From 13-1-40CM-64-14 sp036393975 (GTDB taxonomy: Bacteria > Sysuimicrobiota > Sysuimicrobiia > Sysuimicrobiales > Kaftiobacteriaceae): a DNA stretch of 28,995 nt. Position 1 is the first letter of the stretch. Each line of letters begins with the position of its first letter. A program made the position numbers and the translations under genes. Shown piece by piece: positions 7,502 to 15,136 of the stretch. The notes under the pieces were generated by a model that worked only from the letters and a program-made list of their open reading frames with translations, had not been told where the DNA came from and made no database searches. Where the stretch lies: positions 1 to 28,995 of the forward strand of contig DASWFZ010000032.1 of NCBI GenBank assembly GCA_036393975.1, read 5' to 3'.

Positions 7502-8656
7502 ATGGATACGATCCGTCCGCATCTGATCACGGCCGGGCGAGTGGTCGCCCCATCGTCGGATTTGGTGCCAGGGACCGTCGAGGTGGTCGACGGCCGAATC
7601 GCGAGCATACGCACCGGGGCGAGTACGGGTGCCGATGTCAGCGCGCCGGATGGCATCCTGGTCCCCGGGTTTATCGACCTGCAGATCAATGGGGCGGGCG
7701 GTGTGGATTTTTTGACCGCCAAGACCGACGCGGATTTGCTGCGGGTGGGGCGGTATCTCGCGTCCACCGGAGTCACTGCGTTCGCCCCGACACTGACTAC
7801 TGCGCCCCCGTCGGTGCTGCGCGAGGCACTGATCAGGTGGGCTCGATTTGCAGCGCGTCAGCGAGCTCCGCGGATCGTGGGTCTGCACCTGGAAGGACCG
7901 TTTCTCAATCCCGAATTCAAAGGCGCACACCCCGCGCGCTACCTCCGCGCGCCCGATCCCACATATGCCGCGGCGCTGCTTGACGCGGCGGGCGGAGCGG
8001 TGCGGATGGTCACCCTAGCCCCCGAGCTTCCCGGCGCCCGCGAGGTGATTCGCCTCCTGCGCAAGCGCGGATGCATCGTGGCCGCTGGCCACACGGGCGC
8101 CACGTACGACCAAGGTCAAGCGGCGTTCCGTGAAGGGGTTACAACTGTGACACACCTGTTTAACGCGATGCGCCCGGTACACCACCGGGATCCGGGGATT
8201 GTCGTCGCAGCCCTTCAACATCCCCAGGTCACCGTTAGCCTCATCGCCGATTTCGTCCACACCCATCCGGCGATCGTCCTCCTCGCGTTACGCCTCAAGG
8301 GGTGGGAGCGGGTGGCGCTCATAACCGACGCCATCGCGGTAGCCGGGGCGCGTGGGAAGGTGACGCATCTGGGAACTCAGACGGTCCGGGTGTCGGATGC
8401 ACCACGGCTCGCCGATGGCACACTGGCGGGGAGCATTTTGTCGATGGACCGCGCGGTGCGCAACGTCACGTCGCTAGGAATTCCGCTGCGCGAGGCCGTG
8501 CAGATGGCCTCCACAACTCCGGCGGACCTACTCGGACGGGGTGATCTCGGACGGATCGAGGAGGGTGCGATCGCAGATCTTGTCGTCTTGGATCAGGCCC
8601 TACATGTCCGTGCGGTCTATGGAGCTGGGGAGCGCATTTACGGAGAGGGGCAATAG
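7502..8656 (+). CDS. nagA: N-acetylglucosamine-6-phosphate deacetylase
   Basis: This enzyme removes acetate from N-acetylglucosamine-6-phosphate, giving glucosamine-6-phosphate in the cytoplasm, a step in amino-sugar salvage. It has 384 residues (E. coli 382) and an amidohydrolase fold. The metal and catalytic residues line up almost number for number with E. coli NagA: Glu131 in LHLEGPF, His197 in AAGHTGAT, His218 in THLFNAM and the catalytic Asp276 in LITDA. The first-site motif is Gln-Ile-Asn (LQINGAGG), as in E. coli (QLN), rather than HxH. ATG 7502 directly follows an in-frame TAG, so no earlier start is possible; no Shine-Dalgarno is visible, which may mean a leaderless message. No nagB or transport gene lies beside it. 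Confidence 0.94.
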   Translation: MDTIRPHLITAGRVVAPSSDLVPGTVEVVDGRIASIRTGASTGADVSAPDGILVPGFIDLQINGAGGVDFLTAKTDADLLRVGRYLASTGVTAFAPTLTTAPPSVLREALIRWARFAARQRAPRIVGLHLEGPFLNPEFKGAHPARYLRAPDPTYAAALLDAAGGAVRMVTLAPELPGAREVIRLLRKRGCIVAAGHTGATYDQGQAAFREGVTTVTHLFNAMRPVHHRDPGIVVAALQHPQVTVSLIADFVHTHPAIVLLALRLKGWERVALITDAIAVAGARGKVTHLGTQTVRVSDAPRLADGTLAGSILSMDRAVRNVTSLGIPLREAVQMASTTPADLLGRGDLGRIEEGAIADLVVLDQALHVRAVYGAGERIYGEGQ

Positions 8657-8683
8657 TTCTGGAAGGCGCTGTCCACCCGCCAC

Positions 8684-8702
8684 AGACGGCTCACAGCCGT
8701 CT
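8684..8702. terminator. Bidirectional hairpin between convergent nagA and GT2-PIG-L gene
   Basis: AGACGGCT (8684-8691) and AGCCGTCT (8695-8702) form a perfect 8-bp stem with a CAC loop. It sits in the 49-base gap between two converging genes, 28 bases after the nagA stop and 3 bases beyond the stop of the opposing gene. A clear T-run is absent on either side. Position makes a shared terminator likely. Confidence 0.6.
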
Positions 8703-8705
8703 AGG

Positions 8706-10307
8706 TCAGTGCGTCGGGGAGGCGAATTCAGAGGTCGGGACGGCAAACACCTCGTTGGTGCGTACGAAGCTTGCGAGAAGCAAGCGCAGGTAGGGCGTGG
8801 CCAATTGGCTGCGATGCGCGCCGATGGCATTCCGCTTCGCCTGCTCCTCTTCAGGGGAGAGTTCGAAGCGCATCCACGTCCACTGCGAGGGCAGGGCAAC
8901 AGTAGGCGGGGGGAGCAACGGGTCGTGCGGGGAGGACCGCAGTGGTCGGGGGAATCCTGCCGCGTGAACGACAAAGGAGTACACAGGTGTAGATCCTCGC
9001 ACGAGATCGACCACCTGCGCGACGGCGAGATGGTCAGGGTGCCGATCCAGGGCACTATGCGTGATGATGAGGGTGGGCCGGACGCGGTCGACCACGGTCC
9101 GTGCCAGGTCCACTAGGGCAGTACGCGTGTACGGCGCGCTGAGAGTAACTACCCCTGGATACTCAGCCGCCCGGAGCCGTGTGTACGGCGATGTGACGGG
9201 CTCTTGCGGACTGCCCATCACCGCAGCGAGCTTGCGGTCCGGAAACCCTAGGAAGTAGACATCTGAGGAGGCCACCCCGAGTCGGCGTAGCGCCTCCAGC
9301 CCTTCTTGCTGGCGCAGCCGGCCTTCGCGAAGGAACGCACTCGGGCGGGGAGGAAGCCGGGCCTCCATCAAGACGGCCGACACCTTGTTACTATCCCCGT
9401 TCGTGACAAAGAGAACGCTCACCGAGGCGCCACGGGACCGCGCGGAGGCGATGAACCCGCCTGCCCCGATGACCTCATCATCGGGGTGGGCGACGACGAC
9501 AAGCACGCGGTCGTCTGGCTCCGGGGGAGCCAGGGACGGGAGGTTAAAGGCCGCCGCTTGTGAGGGATGGGCGAAGAACAGCGGCCTCAGGATAAGACCG
9601 AACACGATGACGGCAAGCAGCAGCGCTTCCATACGAGTGCGCCTCCGCGGACTGAGGGCGTCGCGGCGTGGATAGATCGTGTGGCGGCGACGCCGCACGC
9701 GGACTTGGCGGACCAGATCCGATGAGGCGCGCAGGCTCACCCGCATGCCCCGCACCATGCCATATTTGTGCGACTTCAAGCGGTGGGAGACGCCCACCCA
9801 GGATACGTGGGCCGGACGGATCCCGCGCGCTTTCGCCAGTCGGTCCAGCGCGATCTCAAATCCAAAACCCGTACGCGCAAGGTGCGGCTCGGCAAACAAG
9901 AGGTGGCGGCGTACGGCACGCTGGCCCGACAACGGGCGCAAGACTCCGTGCCAGATGTCGTCTTTGAACAGGGCGACCGCCATCTCCGCCTGTCCTGCCA
10001 GGACTGGCGCTAGTAACTGCGCGAAATTCTTGGGCGTCACACCACACAAGTCGGCATCGACTAGGAGGATGACGTCGCCTCGGGAGACCTGAGCCCCGGC
10101 CATCAGCGCCGCGCCTTTGCCCATGTTCCGCCGGAGCACCAACACCCGGTCCGCTCCGGCCGCTGACGCGACTTGTGGAGTCTCATCGGTGCTGCCGTCG
10201 GACACCACGATGACCTCAGTGATCTGCCGGCAGGCGCAGGCAGCCCGCACGACGTTGGCAACCGTCGCGGACTCGTTGTGCGCTGGAATAATGCAGGAGA
10301 CTTTCAT
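8706..10307 (-). CDS. Bifunctional protein: GT2 glycosyltransferase fused to PIG-L/LmbE deacetylase
   Basis: One 533-residue frame joins two enzymes. Residues 1-200 are a GT2 glycosyltransferase: CIIPAHNE, SDGSTDET, NMGKGAALMAG, the metal/nucleotide-sugar motif DAD (84-86) and a later SGQRAVRR. A basic linker (200-225) leads to a membrane span (227-245) and then a PIG-L/LmbE N-acetylglucosaminyl deacetylase domain (266-533). The latter has zinc-site AHPDDE (273-278) and RHPDH (422-426). A likely role is making and deacetylating an N-acetyl-sugar conjugate at the membrane; the substrates are unknown. Met226 has its own GGAGG (9642-9646), nine bases before ATG 9632, so a free deacetylase may also be made. 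The start at ATG 10307 (MKVSCIIPAHN) fits the family; an in-frame TTG at 10319 would add four residues. Neither start has a clear site. The gene diverges from the methyltransferase gene. Confidence 0.88.
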   Translation of the reverse strand: MKVSCIIPAHNESATVANVVRAACACRQITEVIVVSDGSTDETPQVASAAGADRVLVLRRNMGKGAALMAGAQVSRGDVILLVDADLCGVTPKNFAQLLAPVLAGQAEMAVALFKDDIWHGVLRPLSGQRAVRRHLLFAEPHLARTGFGFEIALDRLAKARGIRPAHVSWVGVSHRLKSHKYGMVRGMRVSLRASSDLVRQVRVRRRRHTIYPRRDALSPRRRTRMEALLLAVIVFGLILRPLFFAHPSQAAAFNLPSLAPPEPDDRVLVVVAHPDDEVIGAGGFIASARSRGASVSVLFVTNGDSNKVSAVLMEARLPPRPSAFLREGRLRQQEGLEALRRLGVASSDVYFLGFPDRKLAAVMGSPQEPVTSPYTRLRAAEYPGVVTLSAPYTRTALVDLARTVVDRVRPTLIITHSALDRHPDHLAVAQVVDLVRGSTPVYSFVVHAAGFPRPLRSSPHDPLLPPPTVALPSQWTWMRFELSPEEEQAKRNAIGAHRSQLATPYLRLLLASFVRTNEVFAVPTSEFASPTH

Positions 10308-10362
10308 CGTAGTAGACAAGGGCTAGAAGACCGGGCCGGATGGGTGACCGGCCGGAGAGACC

Positions 10363-10989
10363 ATGACTGTCGGTTCTTCTCTAAGCAAGATTCACCACCT
10401 GCTGCACGATGTCCCCGCTGCGTTAACTGACCTTGGCTACATCTTGGCCGCCGCGTCGCCTAGCATCCGGAGGCTAGCCCGCGAATGGACCGGTCCCCGA
10501 TACAGGCGTCTGGCTGGCCAATACGACCGGTATGTCACGGCAAATGCTGGATACTTCACTCCCTTGCTCCACATCCTGCCTGAATTGCCGGAGGCTGAGG
10601 TTATCATCGATGTCGGCGCGGGCACCGGAGCAGCGACCCGTCACCTGCAGCAGCGTTACCCGCGAGCCCAGATCATTGCGATCGACCTGTCCCCGCCGAT
10701 GTTATCCTGGCTGCCCGACGGGATCGCAAGGGTCATCGGGGATGTCTCAGCCTTGCCGATTGCCTCGGGCAGTGTAGACCTCGTTGTGGTCCACAACGCC
10801 CCCTTCGCCCCCGACGAACTGTACCGCATCGTCCGCCCCGGTGGTGTCATCGCCGTCGTGCTATCTGCAGCCGGGCCCATTCCGGCGGTCTTGCCACGCG
10901 TGGTGCTCCGCCGCTCGGCGCCACGCCATTCGGTGCAGGTCCACGAATACCGCACGGGGACGGGAGTGGCCTGGATCATTCAAGGGTGA
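10363..10989 (+). CDS. Class I SAM-dependent methyltransferase
   Basis: A 208-residue methyltransferase of the Methyltransf_11 type. The AdoMet-binding motif I is DVGAGTG (83-89), followed by the ribose-binding acid in IAIDLS (Asp108) and motifs GDVSALPIASGSVDLV and YRIVRPGGVIAVV. The first 70 residues form a helical cap with Tyr/Arg-rich segments. The substrate cannot be told from sequence. ATG 10363 has GGAGAG about 6 bases upstream. It is divergent from the GT2-PIG-L gene, with only 55 bases between the starts, so the two probably share a promoter region and may act on the same product. The C-terminus ends soon after the core fold, so it is a compact form. Confidence 0.85.
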   Translation: MTVGSSLSKIHHLLHDVPAALTDLGYILAAASPSIRRLAREWTGPRYRRLAGQYDRYVTANAGYFTPLLHILPELPEAEVIIDVGAGTGAATRHLQQRYPRAQIIAIDLSPPMLSWLPDGIARVIGDVSALPIASGSVDLVVVHNAPFAPDELYRIVRPGGVIAVVLSAAGPIPAVLPRVVLRRSAPRHSVQVHEYRTGTGVAWIIQG

Positions 10990-10997
10990 TTGGTGCG

Positions 10998-11013
10998 CGA
11001 CCCGGGTGGGTCG
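10998..11013 (+). terminator. Short GC hairpin after methyltransferase gene
   Basis: CGACCC (10998-11003) and GGGTCG (11008-11013) form a 6-bp stem with a GGGT loop, starting eight bases after the methyltransferase stop. A second small stem follows (GTCGG 11017-11021 with CCGAC 11032-11036). No T-run is present, so this is a weak terminator candidate. The rest of the 257-base gap up to 11246 holds nothing I recognise. Confidence 0.35.
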
Positions 11014-11246
11014 GACGTCGGCTTCCGCTCTACCGACACTAGAGATCTAGGTGGCGAGGGGCGAGGGGGAAGGCTCTCACTCAGTATGCCTCGGCGGATG
11101 TCCGAGTAGACTCAACCGTAAGGGCGGTGCGTCGGCCCGGCGCGTCCTCAGCGTCGTTTCCCTCGCGCAGACCGCGGCAAAGCTGAGCAGATGACCATTG
11201 GCGATCGGTGGTCCTTCCCGCCGGTGCCAGTACTGCCGTGCGGCTG

Positions 11247-11636
11247 TCAGCGTATGAACAGACTGTACGTCAACACAGCTAAGACAAAGCCTGTGAACAC
11301 CGTGTACTTCAGGTTCCGTTCGACGACGGCGAAGTACAGCGCGGAGGCCGCCACCCGCACGTAGGGTGTGAGGAGCAATACCGCGAGGCCGAGATAAATC
11401 AGAGGGCGAGGCTCGAGCGCCCCGGCCGCGAGCTGCTGAAAGAACGTCGCGAAGATTTGGGCGAGGTCCGTGCCGGCCGTCGGGAACGTCCCCTGCACCC
11501 GTCCCCTGCTTGCCCAATGCCACACAAGTCCGGTGCTCAGCAAGGCGGCGCTGGTCAGGACACCGCCGAGCAAGGTGTACCCTACCAATGATGCCATCCC
11601 ACGCGTCACTCGCTGATCGGGTGGTAGTGTGTGCAT
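11247..11636 (-). CDS. DUF1634 membrane protein
   Basis: This 129-residue integral membrane protein matches DUF1634, a family commonly encoded next to TauE/SafE exporters. Three hydrophobic spans are visible: about 18-42, 77-95 (PLIYLGLAVLLLTPYVRVA) and 108-127 (KYTVFTGFVLAVLTYSLFI). The LLTPYVRV motif in the second span is typical. Its ATG is two bases after the TauE stop codon, so the pair is co-transcribed and probably co-translated. DUF1634 is thought to work with the TauE-like carrier, but its biochemical role is not known. Confidence 0.85.
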   Translation of the reverse strand: MHTLPPDQRVTRGMASLVGYTLLGGVLTSAALLSTGLVWHWASRGRVQGTFPTAGTDLAQIFATFFQQLAAGALEPRPLIYLGLAVLLLTPYVRVAASALYFAVVERNLKYTVFTGFVLAVLTYSLFIR

Positions 11637-11638
11637 CC

Positions 11639-12403
11639 TTATCCCCCGCGCAGACCACGGACGATCATCTCAATGCCGAGAATGGCGAGGACCACCAGGA
11701 AAAATCGGCGCACCGTCTGGTTGGTCAATCGGACGAGAACGCGAGTGCCCACAAAGGCCCCCGCCAACACTCCGAGGATCACGGGCGCAGCCAGAATCGG
11801 GTCGATCGCCCCTGCGGCCAGGTAGACGCTCGCGCCGGCGAGGGCCGTCACGCCGATAATCAGATTGCTCGTCGTCGTCGAGACTTTGGGCGGGAGCCCC
11901 ATCACGAGGTCCAGGATCACGACTTTGAGCGAGCCGGCCCCAATCCCCAGCAGCCCGGCGACGAGGCCCACGCCGAACATCAGCGGCCCACCGAGGTAGG
12001 CGCGTGTCGCGTGATAGGTGACGATTTCCCCCGAGGCGCGGTCCTCATAACTGCCGTGGAGTTCCAGCCAGCGGGATATTCGATCGGGGTGTGCGGTCTG
12101 CCGCCAGTGTTCACCCTGCCGGGCGAACAGGCTGGCCCATGAAATGAACAGCACCAGGCCAAACAAGATGAACAGCGGTCGCCGGGGTGCGCTCAATGTG
12201 ATGGTGGCTCCGGCGAGCGCGCCCACGATCGCAAACATCTCCAAGAACATGCCGACCTTCAAGTTGGTGATCCGATCGCGGACGTAGGCGGAGGCGGCAC
12301 CGCTGCTGGTCGCGATCACCGCGACCATGGTGATCGCGATCGCCTGCTTGATGTCCATCCCCAGCAAGGTCAGGGTAGGAATCAGCACAACGCCGCCGCC
12401 CAT
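11639..12403 (-). CDS. TauE/SafE family membrane transporter (N-terminus disrupted or start misplaced)
   Basis: A membrane carrier of the TauE/SafE (DUF81) family, whose members export sulfite, sulfoacetate or related anions. From ATG 12403 it has 254 residues with two copies of the family repeat: GMGGGVVLIPTLTLLGMD near the start and GIGAGSLKVVILDLVMGLPP in the middle. A hydrophilic loop between them (about 90-125) is longer than usual. The true protein almost surely begins earlier: the same frame stays open upstream to 12481 and encodes the expected first helix (GISLAAGFVGALSG), but contains no ATG, GTG or TTG before an in-frame TAA at 12484-12482. Two GTG codons (12491, 12488) sit one frame away, across an A4 run. 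DUF1634 follows directly. Confidence 0.85.
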   Translation of the reverse strand: MGGGVVLIPTLTLLGMDIKQAIAITMVAVIATSSGAASAYVRDRITNLKVGMFLEMFAIVGALAGATITLSAPRRPLFILFGLVLFISWASLFARQGEHWRQTAHPDRISRWLELHGSYEDRASGEIVTYHATRAYLGGPLMFGVGLVAGLLGIGAGSLKVVILDLVMGLPPKVSTTTSNLIIGVTALAGASVYLAAGAIDPILAAPVILGVLAGAFVGTRVLVRLTNQTVRRFFLVVLAILGIEMIVRGLRGG

Positions 12404-12608
12404 CCCGCTCAGCGCGCCGACGAACCCCGCGGCGAGCGAGATCCCGAAAAAGACCGCTAGCGCAGAGCTGGGATCGATGTTTTATCACCACGCCTCTCGG
12501 TTACGGTGGCGAGGTCCCCCCTTGTCCGCGCCGCAAGCATCTTAGACTCAGGTCTCCTAGCTGGGTGGCAGAGAGAAACGCATCGATGGCGGGACGGTCG
12601 CCGTTGAG

Positions 12609-13727
12609 TCAGCGGTAGACGCCGTTATGGCCGAGACTGAAGCGCCCGGGTTGGGGGAAGTAGGTGAGCCCGTGCGGATTGCGTCCGACGTCCACGCGCG
12701 CAAGCAGCGTGCCGGTTGCCGTATCGATCACCGACACAGTAGAGGCAAAGCGGTTGCTGGCCCACAATTCCCGCCCGTCAGGGGAGAGCTGCATCATATC
12801 CGGGCTCCCACCGACCGACCAGGTGGCAGTAACCTGGCGCGTCGCGAGATCGATGAGCGAAATCGTTCCCGCCAGCCGATTGCTCACGTACGCGAAGCGC
12901 GTGTCTCGACTGATCTGGAGGCCATGGGCCCCTTTTCCTGTGGGGATGAAAGTGATCTCTTGCATGCGTTCGGGGTCGATCACCGAGACCCCGTGGCGGC
13001 CTTGGTTGGCCACGTAGAATACCGTCCCATCGGGTGCCAATCGGACATCCACGGGCAAGCTGCCGACTTCGACGGTCCCTGTCACCTGCCGTAGTGCGAT
13101 GTCCACCTTGGCCACAATCCCACTGAACTCAGTACTGGCGAGCAAGTAGCTTCCGTCCGCCGAGAAGTCCAAGTGGTCCACGCCCGACCAGGGGATCGGA
13201 ACGCTGAACGCTTTCGCCCATGTGGACGGGTCGTAGAAGTCGAGCCGATTCAAGCGCTCAGCGACGACCACCGCGTAGCGGCCGTCCGGGGTGAAGTATA
13301 AGTTGTAGGGATCCGCGATCTTGAGGGTGGCGACGGGCTCGCCGAGGCGGGGGTCGATCACCGTCAGGGTGTCGGCAGCCGTATTGTCTACGTACAGATG
13401 CGTGAGGTCCCACGAAGGCGCGATGTGGTGCGGAATGGCGCCGACCGCAAAGTGTGTGATCACCCGACGCGTGGTGGGGTCGATGACATCCACGGTCGCG
13501 TCCCCACTGTTGGGCACATACACCCGTGCGGCAATGTCCGCCAATTGGCGGGGAATCGCGCGCGTCATAGCCGCGGCGTAAACATTGCGCGGACCCGTCG
13601 GCGCCGGCTGAGTCTGGGCTGGAGGGAGAGGATGGGGCCACAATCCACGGGCCGGGCCGACCACGCCGACGGCCAGCCCCACCAGGGCAGCCGCGACCAC
13701 CAAACCGATACTAATCGGACGTATCAT
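12609..13727 (-). CDS. YVTN-type beta-propeller protein, membrane-anchored or secreted
   Basis: About 372 residues with a hydrophobic N-terminal segment (residues 5-22) acting as signal peptide or anchor, followed by a seven-bladed-type YVTN/YncE propeller. At least five repeats can be read, each ending in a pattern such as VYVPNSGDATVDVIDP, FYVANQGRHGVSVIDP, AYVSNRLAGTISLIDL and ASNRFASTVSVIDTATG. Such proteins act outside the cytoplasm in surface binding, or as electron-transfer or metal-enzyme partners; no catalytic motif is evident. ATG 13727 is preferred because it begins just before the signal segment. A GTG at 13784 is in frame but would put 19 polar residues first. The nearest site, GGGAGG, lies about 15 bases upstream. 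Confidence 0.8.
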   Translation of the reverse strand: MIRPISIGLVVAAALVGLAVGVVGPARGLWPHPLPPAQTQPAPTGPRNVYAAAMTRAIPRQLADIAARVYVPNSGDATVDVIDPTTRRVITHFAVGAIPHHIAPSWDLTHLYVDNTAADTLTVIDPRLGEPVATLKIADPYNLYFTPDGRYAVVVAERLNRLDFYDPSTWAKAFSVPIPWSGVDHLDFSADGSYLLASTEFSGIVAKVDIALRQVTGTVEVGSLPVDVRLAPDGTVFYVANQGRHGVSVIDPERMQEITFIPTGKGAHGLQISRDTRFAYVSNRLAGTISLIDLATRQVTATWSVGGSPDMMQLSPDGRELWASNRFASTVSVIDTATGTLLARVDVGRNPHGLTYFPQPGRFSLGHNGVYR

Positions 13728-13845
13728 TGGTGCCCGTGAGTTCCTCCCACATCCCACCCAATGCCCGCAAACGCGCACGGGCACCCCAAGAACGGATGAC
13801 AGCCTGAAATAGGAAGCTCGGGCAGGACTTGAATGCTACGCATCC

Positions 13846-14892
13846 CTATCCGCGTTCGCCGAAGCCCCCCTCGGCCAGGGTCATGATCTCTTTGATGGCC
13901 GCCGCGACCGGGGCGGCCAGGAAGATGCCGACCGGGCCAAATAACGCGCTCGCAATGAGCAGCGCCATAATGATGGTCGCTGCTCGCAGGTCCAGCTGGC
14001 GTCCCATGACCGCTGGCAGCAAGACCTTCGACTCGAGCAACTGGACGACGATGAGGAACACCAGCACTTCCATTCCGAGGTCTGGTCCTTGCAGCAAGGC
14101 CAACCCGACAATCGGGATCGTGCCCAAGAAAGGGCCTACGACCGGGATGATGCGCGTGACGCCGGCCACGAGGGCTAGGAAGAGGGCAAAGGGCATGGCC
14201 ACGGCGATCAGGCCCGCCCAGACCACGCCGGCTGCGACCACCATGAGGACGATCTGTCCGCGGACGTAAGCCGCGAGGATGCGATCAAGCCGGTTTGCGG
14301 TGAGGAGGACGCGAGGGCGTAGTGAGGCGGGCACGAACTGCAGCAGTTCTTGTTTGAGGGCGGGGAGGTCCACCAGGAAGTAAAAGGCTAGTAATGGGAT
14401 CAGGAGGAGCTCGGCGGCCAGGCCCAACCACTTGGCAATCGCGCCTGCGATCCGGGCGATAGCGTCGACGAGGAGCGTCCCGGCTCGCGAGAAGGCGTCC
14501 TGGACCGCCTGACGGAGGTCATCAGGGAAGCTGCTAATGAACGCCGTCGGGAGGTCGCCCAGCGCTTGGACGATCTCCACTCGGTATTCCGGGACGCGCT
14601 CAGCGAGGCGGTGGACGTCATTCGAGACGGCACCCGCGGCCACCCGGACGATGACCACCACCGCCACAATCAAGAACAGGTAGACCGCAATCACCCCGGC
14701 CAAGCGAGGAACGGGGCGTCCTGACAACCGAATGCGAGAAACGAGTTCCACCAAGGGCAGGATCGCGTAGGCGAGCATCGCCGAAAAGGCGATGGTCACC
14801 AGCACAAAACGCAGGCGGTAGAACAGATACGCCGCTGCGGCGGTAATGACGAGCGCCATGCCGAGCCGGATGGCGCGGTCAGTCGAGGGCAT
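13846..14892 (-). CDS. AI-2E/PerM family transporter
   Basis: A 348-residue membrane protein of the AI-2E (PerM/YdiK) family, whose members are linked to export of autoinducer-2 or to Na+/H+ exchange. The layout is typical: three N-terminal spans (to about residue 90), a soluble amphipathic section (95-150, rich in Asp/Arg/Glu), then further spans. These contain the family signatures RIIPVVGPFLGTIP and the C-terminal GPVGIFLAAPVAAAIKE. The ATG has GGGGGA eight bases upstream. The actual substrate is unknown, and no luxS is in the window. Confidence 0.88.
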   Translation of the reverse strand: MPSTDRAIRLGMALVITAAAAYLFYRLRFVLVTIAFSAMLAYAILPLVELVSRIRLSGRPVPRLAGVIAVYLFLIVAVVVIVRVAAGAVSNDVHRLAERVPEYRVEIVQALGDLPTAFISSFPDDLRQAVQDAFSRAGTLLVDAIARIAGAIAKWLGLAAELLLIPLLAFYFLVDLPALKQELLQFVPASLRPRVLLTANRLDRILAAYVRGQIVLMVVAAGVVWAGLIAVAMPFALFLALVAGVTRIIPVVGPFLGTIPIVGLALLQGPDLGMEVLVFLIVVQLLESKVLLPAVMGRQLDLRAATIIMALLIASALFGPVGIFLAAPVAAAIKEIMTLAEGGFGERG

Positions 14893-15079
14893 GCGAGATG
14901 TCCCCCACGGATCTATCAGACGACGGAGCGCACCAGGTCAGGCGAGGCAGGGCCCCCATCACGTCAGCGGCGACCGGCTGCATTGTCTGGAGCGTCCCAA
15001 CCCAGGACATGACGTGTCGGTCACGGTCAATCGCCCCGACGTCCCCGCGCATCCCACGGCGCATCACGCTAGTCTCCAT
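14879..15079 (-). CDS. Possible small protein upstream of the AI-2E gene
   Basis: A 66-residue frame whose stop overlaps the AI-2E start by 14 bases. It reads MRGDVGAIDRDRHVMSW in its first third and contains one cysteine and two tryptophans. There is no hydrophobic span and I recognise no family. It is the only candidate in the 244 bases between the AI-2E and tatC genes. Codon use is GC-rich in third position, as in its neighbours. Internal ATG codons at the third and sixth residues-area make the start uncertain and no strong ribosome site is seen. It could be chance. Confidence 0.25.
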   Translation of the reverse strand: METSVMRRGMRGDVGAIDRDRHVMSWVGTLQTMQPVAADVMGALPRLTWCAPSSDRSVGDISHALD

Positions 15080-15136
15080 CCCCTGGCCGACGTGTCCACC
15101 TTGCTATGTTCGCACACGACAGGCGTCACCCTCGCG

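Noticed and set aside
6932..7930. Minus-strand frame across the gerW-like and nagA genes
   Set aside because: It crosses two well-supported plus-strand genes and the hairpin between them, with a low-complexity product.
8541..9116. Plus-strand frame of about 191 codons after nagA
   Set aside because: It lies opposite the PIG-L domain with its conserved zinc motifs and shows no domain of its own.
12111..12491. Minus-strand frame starting GTG GTG ATA AAA over the TauE gene
   Set aside because: Only its first codons matter, as the possible original TauE start. Past the A run it is an out-of-frame Arg-rich reading of TauE.
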